From the NCBI RefSeq assembly GCF_002843355.2, contig NZ_PJAI02000025.1:1-36870 (forward strand): 36,870 bases of DNA, read 5' to 3'. Made by a program: the position numbers and the translations under genes. Under the pieces are notes generated by a model that searched no databases, had not been told where the DNA came from, and was given only the letters and a program-made list of their open reading frames with translations. This DNA comes from Colwellia echini. GTDB taxonomy: Bacteria; Pseudomonadota; Gammaproteobacteria; Enterobacterales; Alteromonadaceae. Of this stretch, positions 1-8,324 are shown one piece after another (position 1 is the stretch's first letter; each line of letters starts with the position of its first letter).

Positions 1-93
1 CCCACCTGAATCCATTCCGAACTCAGAAGTGAAACGCAGTTGCGCCGATGGTAGTGTGGGAGTTCCCATGTGAGAGTAGGACATTGCTAGACT
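1..93 (+). rRNA. rrf: 5S ribosomal RNA, 3' part
   Basis: The first ~93 bases match the 3' three quarters of a gammaproteobacterial 5S rRNA: the conserved stretch CCGAACTCAGAAGTGAAAC is present, followed by GCGCCGATGGTAGTGTGGG and the GAGAGTAGG loop E/helix IV region. The 5' end lies outside the window, so an rRNA operon transcribed in the plus direction ends here. The 3' boundary is placed by comparison with E. coli 5S and may be off by a few bases. A strong terminator follows within 30 bases. Confidence 0.95.
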
Positions 94-115
94 TCTAATT
101 TGAGCGAAAGCTCTG

Positions 116-145
116 AAAAGCCCGCAACATTGTTGCGGGCTTTTT
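116..145 (+). terminator. Rho-independent terminator of the rRNA operon
   Basis: The arms AGCCCGCAACA and TGTTGCGGGCT form a GC-rich hairpin with a very short loop, followed by a run of T (141-145). Its position just after the 5S gene fits the end of an rRNA operon. Confidence 0.9.
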
Positions 146-148
146 GCT

Positions 149-425
149 TTTTAGCATTTAAAAAATACCACGTAGGAAGCTGCCCTGCAGGTGACACAAA
201 AAACGTAGTTTTTTGTTGTTACTTAACTCAACTTATTGATAGATAAATATACGAGACATAAACATTCAGGTGCTCTAATCTTTTCGCCTGCAGGGCAGCC
301 TCCTACGCCGTGCTGTAGGCTGAAAATATTTAGACTCTTGGCTTTAGCATTTAAAAAATACCGAGTAGGAAGCTGCCTTGCAGGTGACAACAAAACGTAG
401 TTTTACTTCAACGTATTGATGAAGA
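149..425. repeat. Cluster of three REP-like elements with a ~90-bp direct duplication
   Basis: A 23-base core beginning GTAGGAAGC occurs at 172-194, inverted with two mismatches at 284-306, and directly again with one mismatch at 365-387. The first and third copies lie in a longer direct repeat spaced 193 bases apart: TTAGCATTTAAAAAATACC at 151-169 and 344-362, with similar sequence continuing through the CGTAGTTTT and TATTGATGA-like segments to about 245 and 425. The head-to-head arrangement of copies 1 and 2 resembles BIME-type REP pairs. The same core forms the tandem array at 36503-36870. No gene is seen in 93-602 apart from these repeats and the terminator. Confidence 0.8.
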
Positions 426-602
426 TATGACGTGTTTAATGGATTCGATTACCCCAGTTAAGAATCGCGCGGTAGTAAATATTGCATGGTAGATTAGCGT
501 GAATAAATTTACGCCTACGTTGGATAGCTTCTTGATAGAATCATTTACGCGGTTAGATAATTTCAAACGAACTATTAGTTGTATTATTCTAAAGTATTTG
601 TT

Positions 603-839
603 TTATTCAGGCTCAACAAAGAATTTATTATTCATTAAAAATTCATCTTCCATCGCATCTAGCATTTCTTCAGTTAGCATTGCATCAGGTTGTATGTTCT
701 GACTTATTTTATGATTTTCTTCTGCCCATTCACCAAGGTCTATTAACTGACAGCGTTTACTACAGAAAGGTCTAAATTCACTACTTGCTTGCCAAATAAC
801 TTCGCTTTTACATTGTGGACAAGATACTTTTAAAGTCAT
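603..839 (-). CDS. yacG: YacG, zinc-binding DNA gyrase inhibitor
   Basis: This is a 78-residue protein with the four-cysteine zinc site of YacG: C7 and C10 in a CPQC knuckle, and C26 and C30 in FCSKRC. The conserved IDLGEWAEE segment follows. In E. coli YacG binds the GyrB C-terminal region and inhibits gyrase; that function is carried over by homology. Length fits the family (about 65-80 residues). It is the last gene of the minus-strand run pilA-B-C-D-coaE-zapD-yacG, a common gammaproteobacterial order, 120 bases after zapD. No strong ribosome binding site is visible upstream of the ATG. Confidence 0.93.
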   Translation of the reverse strand: MTLKVSCPQCKSEVIWQASSEFRPFCSKRCQLIDLGEWAEENHKISQNIQPDAMLTEEMLDAMEDEFLMNNKFFVEPE

Positions 840-959
840 GATGATTTACTTATTCAATGGGTAATAACAAACAATTATACACTAAAGGTTAAGACTTGGA
901 ATCATTGCTGTTCGACGATTATGATGTTGGATCATATAATAGATTTAAACTAGAGGTGA

Positions 960-1712
960 TTAACAGCGGGCTAATTGAAATTTTGTAGATTGGTTGGCGT
1001 AGCGACGACCTGTATATTGGCATGGCAACATAAATCGAATTGAATAGCGAAACTTATTGCCACTTACTGTTGGATAATAAGGAGCGTCAGAAGCTAATTT
1101 TATACGTAATAATACTAAGCCTTCGCCATTATCTTGATAGAAGCCGCTATCGACTTCTACGGCTTCAAACTCAGCTCTCTGTCGAATAAATTTAAGTACT
1201 AATGCTAGTGAAGAAGATATATCTGTGAGCAAGTTAAGCCATTGCTGCATCTCTTGCTTAATTTCAGTTTCATCTTGATGAAGCCAAAAGTGAAGCTGAG
1301 GTAAATCAAAACTAGCACTACCTCCTTGTATAGCAAAACGCTGCTTTAAACAGGCTAACAGTTTATCTTCTTTCAATTTAAACCACATTGGCTGCGGGAT
1401 TCGTAATCGCGAAACCAATTTAACGGTTTCAGTAAGATTTACATCAAGTGCACTAGTATCTATATTGGGTGCTTGTGACCATATTACTAAGTTTTGCTCT
1501 AGCTTTTCTAAATCTTTAATTAAATCGCCACGTAAATCATTACGCTCTAGCGTATCGATAATAGAAAATAATGCAGTGAAAAATACTTGGTGGCTAGTTT
1601 TTATCGGCAGGTTATTATTAAGACATGAATATGTCTGAGCAAAAAATTGCTCAAGTTTTAGGTAACTTCTAATACGCTCATTGAGCGGGTGTTCATATAA
1701 TACCGTAGACAT
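960..1712 (-). CDS. zapD: ZapD, FtsZ-associated cell division protein
   Basis: The 250-residue protein opens with the ZapD signature YEHPLNERIRSYLKLEQFF and is full length for the family (about 245-250 residues). ZapD (YacF) is a cytoplasmic protein that crosslinks and bundles FtsZ filaments at the division ring. The C-terminal half keeps the family motif FMLPCQYTGRRYANQ near the end, preceded by a beta-rich segment (SASFDLPQLHFWLH). It sits between coaE and yacG as in many gammaproteobacteria, probably co-transcribed. Confidence 0.95.
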   Translation of the reverse strand: MSTVLYEHPLNERIRSYLKLEQFFAQTYSCLNNNLPIKTSHQVFFTALFSIIDTLERNDLRGDLIKDLEKLEQNLVIWSQAPNIDTSALDVNLTETVKLVSRLRIPQPMWFKLKEDKLLACLKQRFAIQGGSASFDLPQLHFWLHQDETEIKQEMQQWLNLLTDISSSLALVLKFIRQRAEFEAVEVDSGFYQDNGEGLVLLRIKLASDAPYYPTVSGNKFRYSIRFMLPCQYTGRRYANQSTKFQLARC

Positions 1713-1768
1713 ATAGAGATTTGAGGGCCGTTATCTTGAAATGAAGATTAATTAAGTATTGTTGATTT

Positions 1769-2377
1769 TTAAACCATTTTTGTCAAGGCTATATACTTTT
1801 TATCGAGAGAGTTAATTTGTTGTATAAGTTGGCTAGGCGTTAAGTCATCATTATTAATAACATCATCTGCCTGTTTAAGTCGTTCAGAACGAGTTACTTG
1901 ACTGGCGATAATAGCTTTTACAACTTCCTCAGAGCTATTGTCTCTTAACATGGTTCGTTCTATTTGTAACTTTTCACTAACATCAACTACTAATACTCTA
2001 TCAACTAATTGATTAAGTTTATTCTCAATGAGCAAAGGTGCAACTAAAATACAGTAATCACTATTAGCTGTTTTGGTTTGATTGATAATGTTATTACGAA
2101 TCAACGGGTGCAATAAGTTGTTTAGCCATAATTTATCAGCTTCATTAGCGAATATTCTGTTACGTAGTAAGTTTCTATTGAGTTGGCCGTCGGGCAAAAT
2201 ATATTCATCACCAAAATGGTTTGATATTTGAGCTAAGGCTGGGCTATTAACTGCAACTACTTGCCTGGCAATGATATCAGCATCAATAATATCTATGCCT
2301 AACTTATTAAATTGATCGGTTATGGTTGTTTTACCACTAGCAATTCCACCAGTTAAACCAATAACGAGTTTAGACAT
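1769..2377 (-). CDS. coaE: Dephospho-CoA kinase
   Basis: This 202-residue protein phosphorylates the 3'-hydroxyl of dephospho-CoA, the final step of coenzyme A synthesis. The P-loop GLTGGIASGKTT lies at residues 7-18, followed by the conserved DADIIARQVV segment, LHPLIR near residue 90 and VAPLLIE near residue 112, all typical of CoaE. Length is normal for the family. It lies between pilD and zapD on the same strand; the roughly 90-base gap to pilD leaves room for a promoter, but none is clear. Confidence 0.96.
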   Translation of the reverse strand: MSKLVIGLTGGIASGKTTITDQFNKLGIDIIDADIIARQVVAVNSPALAQISNHFGDEYILPDGQLNRNLLRNRIFANEADKLWLNNLLHPLIRNNIINQTKTANSDYCILVAPLLIENKLNQLVDRVLVVDVSEKLQIERTMLRDNSSEEVVKAIIASQVTRSERLKQADDVINNDDLTPSQLIQQINSLDKKYIALTKMV

Positions 2378-2470
2378 GGTATAGGTAACTTATGTAGGTT
2401 AGTGTTAAGTTAATCATTAAAACTGCTTTGTTTCTTTATAATAGTTATTGTTAATTAGGGATGCGATAGG

Positions 2471-3376
2471 TTAAGAGATGGTTTGTAAATACCAAGCCCA
2501 AATACCTTCACCCCATAAAAGTGTGATCCACCCTGCAATAGCTAAATATGGGCCAAAAGGTATTCCTTGTTCTTTTTGATGATTTTTAAATAATAACAAA
2601 GCAATACCTACAATAGCACCAACGACAGAAGCCATTAAAATAAGTAGTGGCAATAATTGCCAACCCACCCAAGCGCCAAAAACAGCAAATAATTTAAAAT
2701 CGCCAAAGCCCATACCTTCTTTGCCAGTTAATAATTTGAATAACCAAAAAACTAAGAATAAACTCATGTAACCTACTGCCGCGCCAATTACCGCATCAGT
2801 TAATGGTGTAAAAGCACCATTAATATTTATCAGTAAGCCTAGCCATAATAAAGGCAATGTTATTTGATCAGGTAATAACATGTGATCAAAATCAATCATG
2901 GTTAGAGAAATTAATGACCAGGTTAGTAGTAATACCCAAAAGGTAGCTAATGTAGGGCCAAAGTGATTAGCAACCACTAAGCTTAACAACATGGTTGATA
3001 ATTCAATCAGTGGATAACGAGCAGATATTTTATTAGCGCAGTTACTGCATTTACCTTTTAAAAATAACCAACTGAATACAGGGATATTTTCATAGTAACG
3101 AATTTTATGATTACAATTGGGGCAAGTAGAGTCTGGTTTAGATAAGGTAACGGCAGTCATTTCTTTAGGTTTGATATCCGCTACTTCATCAGCTAGGAAT
3201 TCTCGACATTCATGGTACCAAGTATATTCCATCATTTTTGGTGTGCGATAAATGACAACGTTAAGAAAGCTGCCTATAGCTAATGATATTAAGCCAATAG
3301 TGGTGTAAAACAACATAGGTGATTGTTGAAATAAAGTAGTTAAGGTAGAAAAAAAATACGTGATGTTATCGAGCAA
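2471..3376 (-). CDS. pilD: Type IV prepilin peptidase/N-methyltransferase PilD
   Basis: PilD is an inner-membrane aspartyl protease that cuts the leader from type IV prepilins and N-methylates the new N-terminal Phe. Visible are the N-terminal GSFLNVVIYR segment, the cytoplasmic zinc domain with two CxxC pairs (CPNC, CSNC), the first catalytic Asp in MIDFDHMLLPDQ, and the second in the GMGFGDFK (GxGD) motif, plus several membrane helices. A TTG start at 3376 is chosen because AAAGGTG lies seven bases upstream and it gives a 301-residue protein beginning at the usual place; the in-frame ATG at 3460 would add 28 atypical residues. Its substrates here would be the two pilins at 6853-8194. Confidence 0.93.
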   Translation of the reverse strand: MLDNITYFFSTLTTLFQQSPMLFYTTIGLISLAIGSFLNVVIYRTPKMMEYTWYHECREFLADEVADIKPKEMTAVTLSKPDSTCPNCNHKIRYYENIPVFSWLFLKGKCSNCANKISARYPLIELSTMLLSLVVANHFGPTLATFWVLLLTWSLISLTMIDFDHMLLPDQITLPLLWLGLLININGAFTPLTDAVIGAAVGYMSLFLVFWLFKLLTGKEGMGFGDFKLFAVFGAWVGWQLLPLLILMASVVGAIVGIALLLFKNHQKEQGIPFGPYLAIAGWITLLWGEGIWAWYLQTIS

Positions 3377-3487
3377 GGGAAGCACCTTTGATTGTGTCGC
3401 TATTATTAAGAGAGGAGACGGTAAGTGAGTATAACAGAGTGTGATCTTACACTCTGTCATTAATCTTCAAGTGGTTTTATAATGTGG

Positions 3488-4744
3488 TTAAATAACTTTT
3501 CCTAATTGGAATATTGGTAAGTACATGGCGATGATTAACCCGCCAATTACAACACCTAATACGGCCATAATCATAGGTTCTAAAAGTGCAGTTAAACCAT
3601 CTACAGCATCATCGACTTGTTGTTCATAAACATTTGCTACTTTAGATAACATATCATCAACAGCACCCGATTCTTCACCAATGGCAACCATTTGAATAAC
3701 CATATCAGGGAATATCTTACAGTTACGCATCGCTAAGTTCATTTGCATACCCGAAGATACTTCTGCTTTTACTTCTAAAATAGCATCTCTAAATACCGCA
3801 TTACCAGAAGCTCCAGCAGCGGAGTCTAGCGCATCAATTAAATTTACACCCGCAGCGAAAGTAGTTGATAAAGTACGTGCGTAGCGTGCAACGGCTGCTT
3901 TTTCTAATAAAACACCAATGATAGGGAGTTTTAAAATTAATATATCAACTTTATCGCGAAGTGCCTGGCTGTTTCTATAAGCCCTTTTGAATAAAAAACC
4001 AGCAACAAACATTGCAGCAAGGCCTAGATACCAATATGCTTGCATAAAATCAGAAATACTAATTACAAAAAGTGTAAATGCAGGAAGCTCTGCACCAAAA
4101 CCTGCAAATATTTCTTGAAATACAGGTACTACAAATATTAACAGAATTGAGGTTACAATTGCTGCAATAATTAAGACTGCAATAGGATAAGTCATTGCTT
4201 TTTTGATTTTACTTTTTAACGCTTCTGCTTTTTCTTTATAAGTAGCAATTCGGCCGAATATAGTTTCTAACGCCCCTGATTGCTCACCTGAAGCTACTAA
4301 ATCACAATATAGGTCGTCAAAAAACAAAGGGTGCTCTCGTAGACTATCAGATAATGGAATACCCGATGAAAGATTAACTGTTATATCACCAAGTAATTTA
4401 CGCATTTTTCCATTATCGTGCCCTTTGCCGATCATTTCTAATGTTTGTACTAAAGGTACACCAGCGCCGAGCATAGTCGCGATTTGTCTAGTTAAAACAG
4501 CAATGTGAGCTTGAGTAATGGCAGGATCACCACTTAAACCGAATAAAGGCTTTGGTTTCTTTTTAACACGACTAGGGGTGATACCCTGTTTACGTAATTG
4601 GGCTTTAAGTTCAATTATATTATTGGCAGGTAATTCACCATCGACTTTTTTACCTTTACGGTTAACTCCGTGCCAGATAAAAATATCAAGTTCTTTAACC
4701 TTATTTTTGTCTTTAGCTGATTTTTTAGTTTTTGTAATAGCCAT
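3488..4744 (-). CDS. pilC: Type IV pilus inner-membrane platform protein PilC
   Basis: PilC is the polytopic inner-membrane platform on which PilB assembles pilin. The 418-residue protein carries two T2SF domains, each with a cytoplasmic helical bundle (first copy around LTRQIATMLGAGVPLVQTLEMI, second around YARTLSTTFAAGVNLIDALD) and membrane helices near residues 180-205, 225-255 and the C-terminus. The ATG at 4744 is preferred over 4771 because AAGG precedes it at suitable spacing. It lies between pilB and pilD, as in the classical pilBCD operon. Confidence 0.95.
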   Translation of the reverse strand: MAITKTKKSAKDKNKVKELDIFIWHGVNRKGKKVDGELPANNIIELKAQLRKQGITPSRVKKKPKPLFGLSGDPAITQAHIAVLTRQIATMLGAGVPLVQTLEMIGKGHDNGKMRKLLGDITVNLSSGIPLSDSLREHPLFFDDLYCDLVASGEQSGALETIFGRIATYKEKAEALKSKIKKAMTYPIAVLIIAAIVTSILLIFVVPVFQEIFAGFGAELPAFTLFVISISDFMQAYWYLGLAAMFVAGFLFKRAYRNSQALRDKVDILILKLPIIGVLLEKAAVARYARTLSTTFAAGVNLIDALDSAAGASGNAVFRDAILEVKAEVSSGMQMNLAMRNCKIFPDMVIQMVAIGEESGAVDDMLSKVANVYEQQVDDAVDGLTALLEPMIMAVLGVVIGGLIIAMYLPIFQLGKVI

Positions 4745-4871
4745 AGTTAACCTTGCTCTGATGCGACTCATTTAGCTGTTATTCTGCGCTAATGAATCCT
4801 TTATAATTTTTGTATATTAATCTAAGTTAACCGATTTTTCGTTTAACTGCTAGTCTATTGGTTGTTTGGCC

Positions 4872-6572
4872 TTAGGCCGTTGTAACTCGGTTAACTTCTG
4901 CCAAACTTGTCATGCCACTCATGGCTTTTTTCAGGCCTGATTGACGTAAATTGTTATAACCTTCTTTTTGACATTGTTGTGCAATATCTAGCGAGTTACC
5001 ACCCTCCATAATAATTGAGGCAATGGTAGGGCTAATTTTTATTACTTCGTAAATACCTACTCGGCCTTTATAGCCAGCAGTGCAATGAGTACAGCCAACG
5101 GGTTTAAATAATTTTATTTCTGATAATTTATCAGCAGGGAAGCCTTGTTCGGCTAATTGCATTTCGGTTAATTCTTCAGGCTCTCTACATTGCGGGCATA
5201 ATCGACGCGCAAGCCGCTGGGCAATGATAATAGAAACCGAACTCGCAACGTTATACGATGGCACGCCCATGTTAAGTAAACGGGTTAAGGTTTCAGCAGC
5301 TGAGTTGGTATGTAGTGTTGATAATACCAAGTGACCAGTTTGTGCGGCTTTAATCGCTATTTCTGCCGTTTCTAAATCTCGAATTTCACCTACCATAACA
5401 ATATCAGGATCTTGACGTAAGAAAGAGCGTAAAGCACTAGGGAAAGTTAAACCGGCACGAACATTAATTTGTACTTGGTTAATACCTTCAAGGTTAATCT
5501 CTACAGGATCTTCGGCGGTAGATATATTGCGCTCTTGGGTGTTAAGAATATTTAAACCTGTATAAAGTGAAACCGTTTTACCAGAGCCTGTAGGACCAGT
5601 GACTAATATCATCCCTTGTGGTTGGTCTAGCGCTTCCATGTATATTTCTTTCTGTTCAGGTTCATAACCCAACATATCAATACCTAGCATTGCGCTAGAA
5701 GAATCGAGTATACGCATTACAATTTTTTCACCCCACATAGTGGGTAGGGTGCTTACACGAAAATCAATGGATTTTTTCTTTGATAAAGCCAGTTTAATTC
5801 GCCCATCTTGTGGCACGCGACGTTCGGCAATATCAAGTTTAGACATAACTTTAAGACGAGCTGCCATACGTGAAGCTAGGGTTACTGGTGGTCGAGCAAT
5901 CTCAGCTAAAATACCATCAATACGAAACCGAATACGGAAAGATTTTTCATAAGGTTCAAAATGTAAATCTGAAGCCCCTTTTTTAATAGCATCGAGTAAT
6001 ATTTTATTGATAAAAACAACAATAGGTGCATCATCTTCACTACTTGCATTATTTTCTTCTTTCGCAGTATCTTCTACATCAATACCTGCTAGCTCATCAG
6101 AGTCAGCATCACTAATATCAAGAGCCTCACTCTCGTCTTCCAATACTCTTTCAATACAAGCTTGTAAACTTTTATCATCACATAATACTAATTCTGTGCT
6201 GTAACCAGTGTTAAATTGAATTTCTTCAAGAGCATCTAAATTAGTTGGGTCTGACATGGCAACAAAAAGTACTTTGCCACGTAAATATAAAGGCAGTGCA
6301 TTATGTTTAGTTATCAGTTTTTCATTTCTAATACCTTCTGGCATCAAACTGGTATCAAAATGGTTAAGTTGGATTTGTGGATAACCAAAGCTTTTAGATA
6401 GGACTCTGGCAATATTGATTGGGTTAAGATCTTGGTTTTCGATTAAGTAACGAATAAAAGGTTTGTTTTTACCGATAAAGTCTTCTGCAATATCATCTAT
6501 AGCGTCTATTGAAATAAGGTTTTGTTTTGATAGCGCAGATAATACGCTTGATTGCTGATGATTGCCTTTCAT
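4872..6572 (-). CDS. pilB: Type IV pilus assembly ATPase PilB
   Basis: PilB is the hexameric cytoplasmic ATPase that drives pilus extension. The 566-residue protein has an N-terminal MshEN-like domain, then the secretion ATPase core: Walker A GPTGSGKT at 326-333, the Asp-box region (STAEDPVE), Walker [11 protein letters not shown] at 390-399, and the His box [11 protein letters not shown] at 413-423. A tetracysteine zinc site is present at C459/C462 and C494/C497. The acidic insert near residues 145-182 is a linker. It follows pilA on the same strand after 280 bases, which probably contain its own promoter. Confidence 0.96.
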   Translation of the reverse strand: MKGNHQQSSVLSALSKQNLISIDAIDDIAEDFIGKNKPFIRYLIENQDLNPINIARVLSKSFGYPQIQLNHFDTSLMPEGIRNEKLITKHNALPLYLRGKVLFVAMSDPTNLDALEEIQFNTGYSTELVLCDDKSLQACIERVLEDESEALDISDADSDELAGIDVEDTAKEENNASSEDDAPIVVFINKILLDAIKKGASDLHFEPYEKSFRIRFRIDGILAEIARPPVTLASRMAARLKVMSKLDIAERRVPQDGRIKLALSKKKSIDFRVSTLPTMWGEKIVMRILDSSSAMLGIDMLGYEPEQKEIYMEALDQPQGMILVTGPTGSGKTVSLYTGLNILNTQERNISTAEDPVEINLEGINQVQINVRAGLTFPSALRSFLRQDPDIVMVGEIRDLETAEIAIKAAQTGHLVLSTLHTNSAAETLTRLLNMGVPSYNVASSVSIIIAQRLARRLCPQCREPEELTEMQLAEQGFPADKLSEIKLFKPVGCTHCTAGYKGRVGIYEVIKISPTIASIIMEGGNSLDIAQQCQKEGYNNLRQSGLKKAMSGMTSLAEVNRVTTA

Positions 6573-6852
6573 AACTATAGAGATAACCTTTTTGAAATAG
6601 TAAAGTAGTCGTTATTATTCATCAGTGTAACCGATTCTGTGATAAAAACATCAAGAGATTTATCATAATGTATGAGAATGTTTTAAATAAGATTGTTTCA
6701 ATCATGTTGGATAAACAATACAAGATATTTACATAACTAACTTTTATATAACTAAGCAATACTAATATCGCTAAATTATAACCAAGTTTAATAGTAAACA
6801 AGGTTAAGTGTACAATATTAGCTGTTAAAATTAGCTATTAATGTATCTGCCG

Positions 6853-7299
6853 TTATGGCGCTGTGCAGATCTTTGGCAAATAGCTTGAGTCGGCATCAGA
6901 TACACATTTCCATTCACCGCTAGCGATACGATTCCATTGTACGTATTTACCATTAACTTGAGATGGTGCATTTAAAACCACACACTTTATATGGCCCACC
7001 CCAAGAGTATTTATTGCTGTTATAGTGCAATTTCGGGTAGTTGCATTTTGAATGCTATTTAAACCTGATATATCAGCAAAATCTCCAGAAGCACCATCAC
7101 TTACTAACATTTCAAACTGAGTTTTACCCCCCGTAATTTCAGCCAAACCAGCCAGCATCTTAGAGCTAGCTTGATAATCTGAATAAGCAGGTAATGCTAT
7201 AGCCGCTAAAATACCAATGACTGCAACAACGATCATTAATTCAATGAGTGTAAATCCATGAGGGGTATGTTTTTTTGTATGCTTTAAGCTTTTCATCAT
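6853..7299 (-). CDS. pilA: Type IV major pilin-like protein (PilA), pilABCD copy
   Basis: This is a 148-residue type IVa prepilin. A short basic leader ends in Gly before [20 protein letters not shown], the PilD cleavage and N-methylation site plus the hydrophobic assembly helix with Glu5. The globular part carries four cysteines (RNC, IKC, WKC and the C-terminal KIC), suggesting two disulfides including a C-terminal D-loop. It ends in CTAP, without the terminal serine of the divergent pilin at 7757. Its position upstream of pilBCD marks it as the classical pilA. Two adjacent ATGs could serve as start. No sigma-54 type promoter could be recognised upstream. Confidence 0.92.
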   Translation of the reverse strand: MMKSLKHTKKHTPHGFTLIELMIVVAVIGILAAIALPAYSDYQASSKMLAGLAEITGGKTQFEMLVSDGASGDFADISGLNSIQNATTRNCTITAINTLGVGHIKCVVLNAPSQVNGKYVQWNRIASGEWKCVSDADSSYLPKICTAP

Positions 7300-7756
7300 T
7301 TACCACTGTGTAATATGTTTCTTTAAGTGTTAGCTAAAGTGTACTGAAATATTAGAAAATTAATAGTGCATGGTTATTCATGGCAACTAAATACAGAGCT
7401 TTTTATTAATGTTCATATGTTTTTCATATATTTAATTCCAGTATATGCAATTATTTTATTATTGATAGTTTACTTGTCTAAAGGTGCTTGAGAAAGTAAC
7501 TAAAATAAGTAGTTCTATTTTTGGTAAGGATAAAAGCGATAATTATCAGTTACTATATTGACATATCATTTTAAATGACTTAATTTTCGGTATCATTATA
7601 AGTTAACCCTTAGTTAATAATAAGTTAAAAAGGTTCTTTAGTGATAAATCAGTAAAAAAAATAATAGAAAAAAGTCGTAACAAAGTTTTACATTTCTGAA
7701 ATTTTGTCGCAATATGCAGTTAGCCCCCTATAAATATAAAAATGGAAACTTAAATT
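7300..7756. other. Shared intergenic region between divergent pilin genes
   Basis: These 457 AT-rich bases contain no convincing gene and must hold promoters for both divergent pilins. I looked for a sigma-54 signature (GG and GC elements with correct spacing), as expected for PilR-controlled pilins, and found none that fits on either strand. The plus-side TTTACA at 7687 and weak -10-like sequences (CAATAT at 7710, TATAAA at 7729) are possible sigma-70 elements but not convincing. Confidence 0.5.
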
Positions 7757-8194
7757 ATGAAAAACTTACAACAAATGAAAAAAAGTACACAAAAAGGTTT
7801 TACCCTTATTGAATTAATGATTGTTGTTGCAATCATTGGTATTCTAGCAGCAGTAGCCTTACCTGCTTACTCAGATTATCAAGCAAGTTCTAAAATGACA
7901 GCAGGTTTAGCTGAAATTTCAGGTGGTAAAACAGGTGTAGAAATACAGTTAAATCAGGGTAATTTAACACCAACTCTTGCTGATATTGGATTACAAGCAA
8001 CAACAGGTAATTGTAATATTACGTTAACTGTAAATGCTGGTGTAGCGACTCTAGATTGTGCAATACAAAATGCGCCTACACAGGTATCAGGTGCTACTTT
8101 AACTTGGACTAGAACAGTGCAAGGAGCTTGGACATGTGCAACCGTTGATGCAACTGATGGGAGTTTAGCTCCTAAGTCTTGCCCACAATCTTAA
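7757..8194 (+). CDS. Second type IV pilin, divergent paralogue ending in serine
   Basis: This is a 145-residue type IVa prepilin with leader ending KG before [20 protein letters not shown]. The first half of the mature protein is nearly identical to the pilin at 6853-7299 (both contain [13 protein letters not shown] and a GLAEI-GGKT segment), but the globular part differs. Four cysteines (GNC, LDC, WTC, KSC) suggest two disulfides. It ends PKSCPQS, a C-terminal serine just after the last cysteine, which is the glycan attachment position in TfpO/PilO systems of Pseudomonas aeruginosa group I and Acinetobacter. It has its own strong terminator and is followed by a Wzy_C-type membrane protein. 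It could be the main pilin or an alternative one. Confidence 0.92.
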   Translation: MKNLQQMKKSTQKGFTLIELMIVVAIIGILAAVALPAYSDYQASSKMTAGLAEISGGKTGVEIQLNQGNLTPTLADIGLQATTGNCNITLTVNAGVATLDCAIQNAPTQVSGATLTWTRTVQGAWTCATVDATDGSLAPKSCPQS

Positions 8195-8217
8195 TTATAT
8201 AACTAGTTAACTTTACT

Positions 8218-8247
8218 AAAACGCCCCTAATTAGGGGCGTTTTTTTT
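8218..8247 (+). terminator. Rho-independent terminator after the second pilin
   Basis: The perfect 20-base palindrome ACGCCCCTAATTAGGGGCGT (8221-8240) is followed by seven T. It would cap a highly expressed monocistronic pilin transcript and leave the downstream ligase gene to readthrough or its own promoter. Confidence 0.92.
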
Positions 8248-8324
8248 ATCTTGTATATTATTAACTACGTTATAAATATGCAATAACTTCAATTGAGTTA
8301 ATTATTTTCAATTTGAGAAAAGAA

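Noticed and set aside
499..702. 67-residue plus-strand frame opposite yacG
   Set aside because: It overlaps the clear yacG gene on the other strand, is Ser/Ile-rich and has no family features or ribosome binding site.
7300..7756. Sigma-54/PilR-type promoters for the two pilins
   Set aside because: Candidate GG/GC pairs either have wrong spacing (for example the TGAAATTTTGTCGC stretch near 7695) or lack the GG; none fits on either strand.
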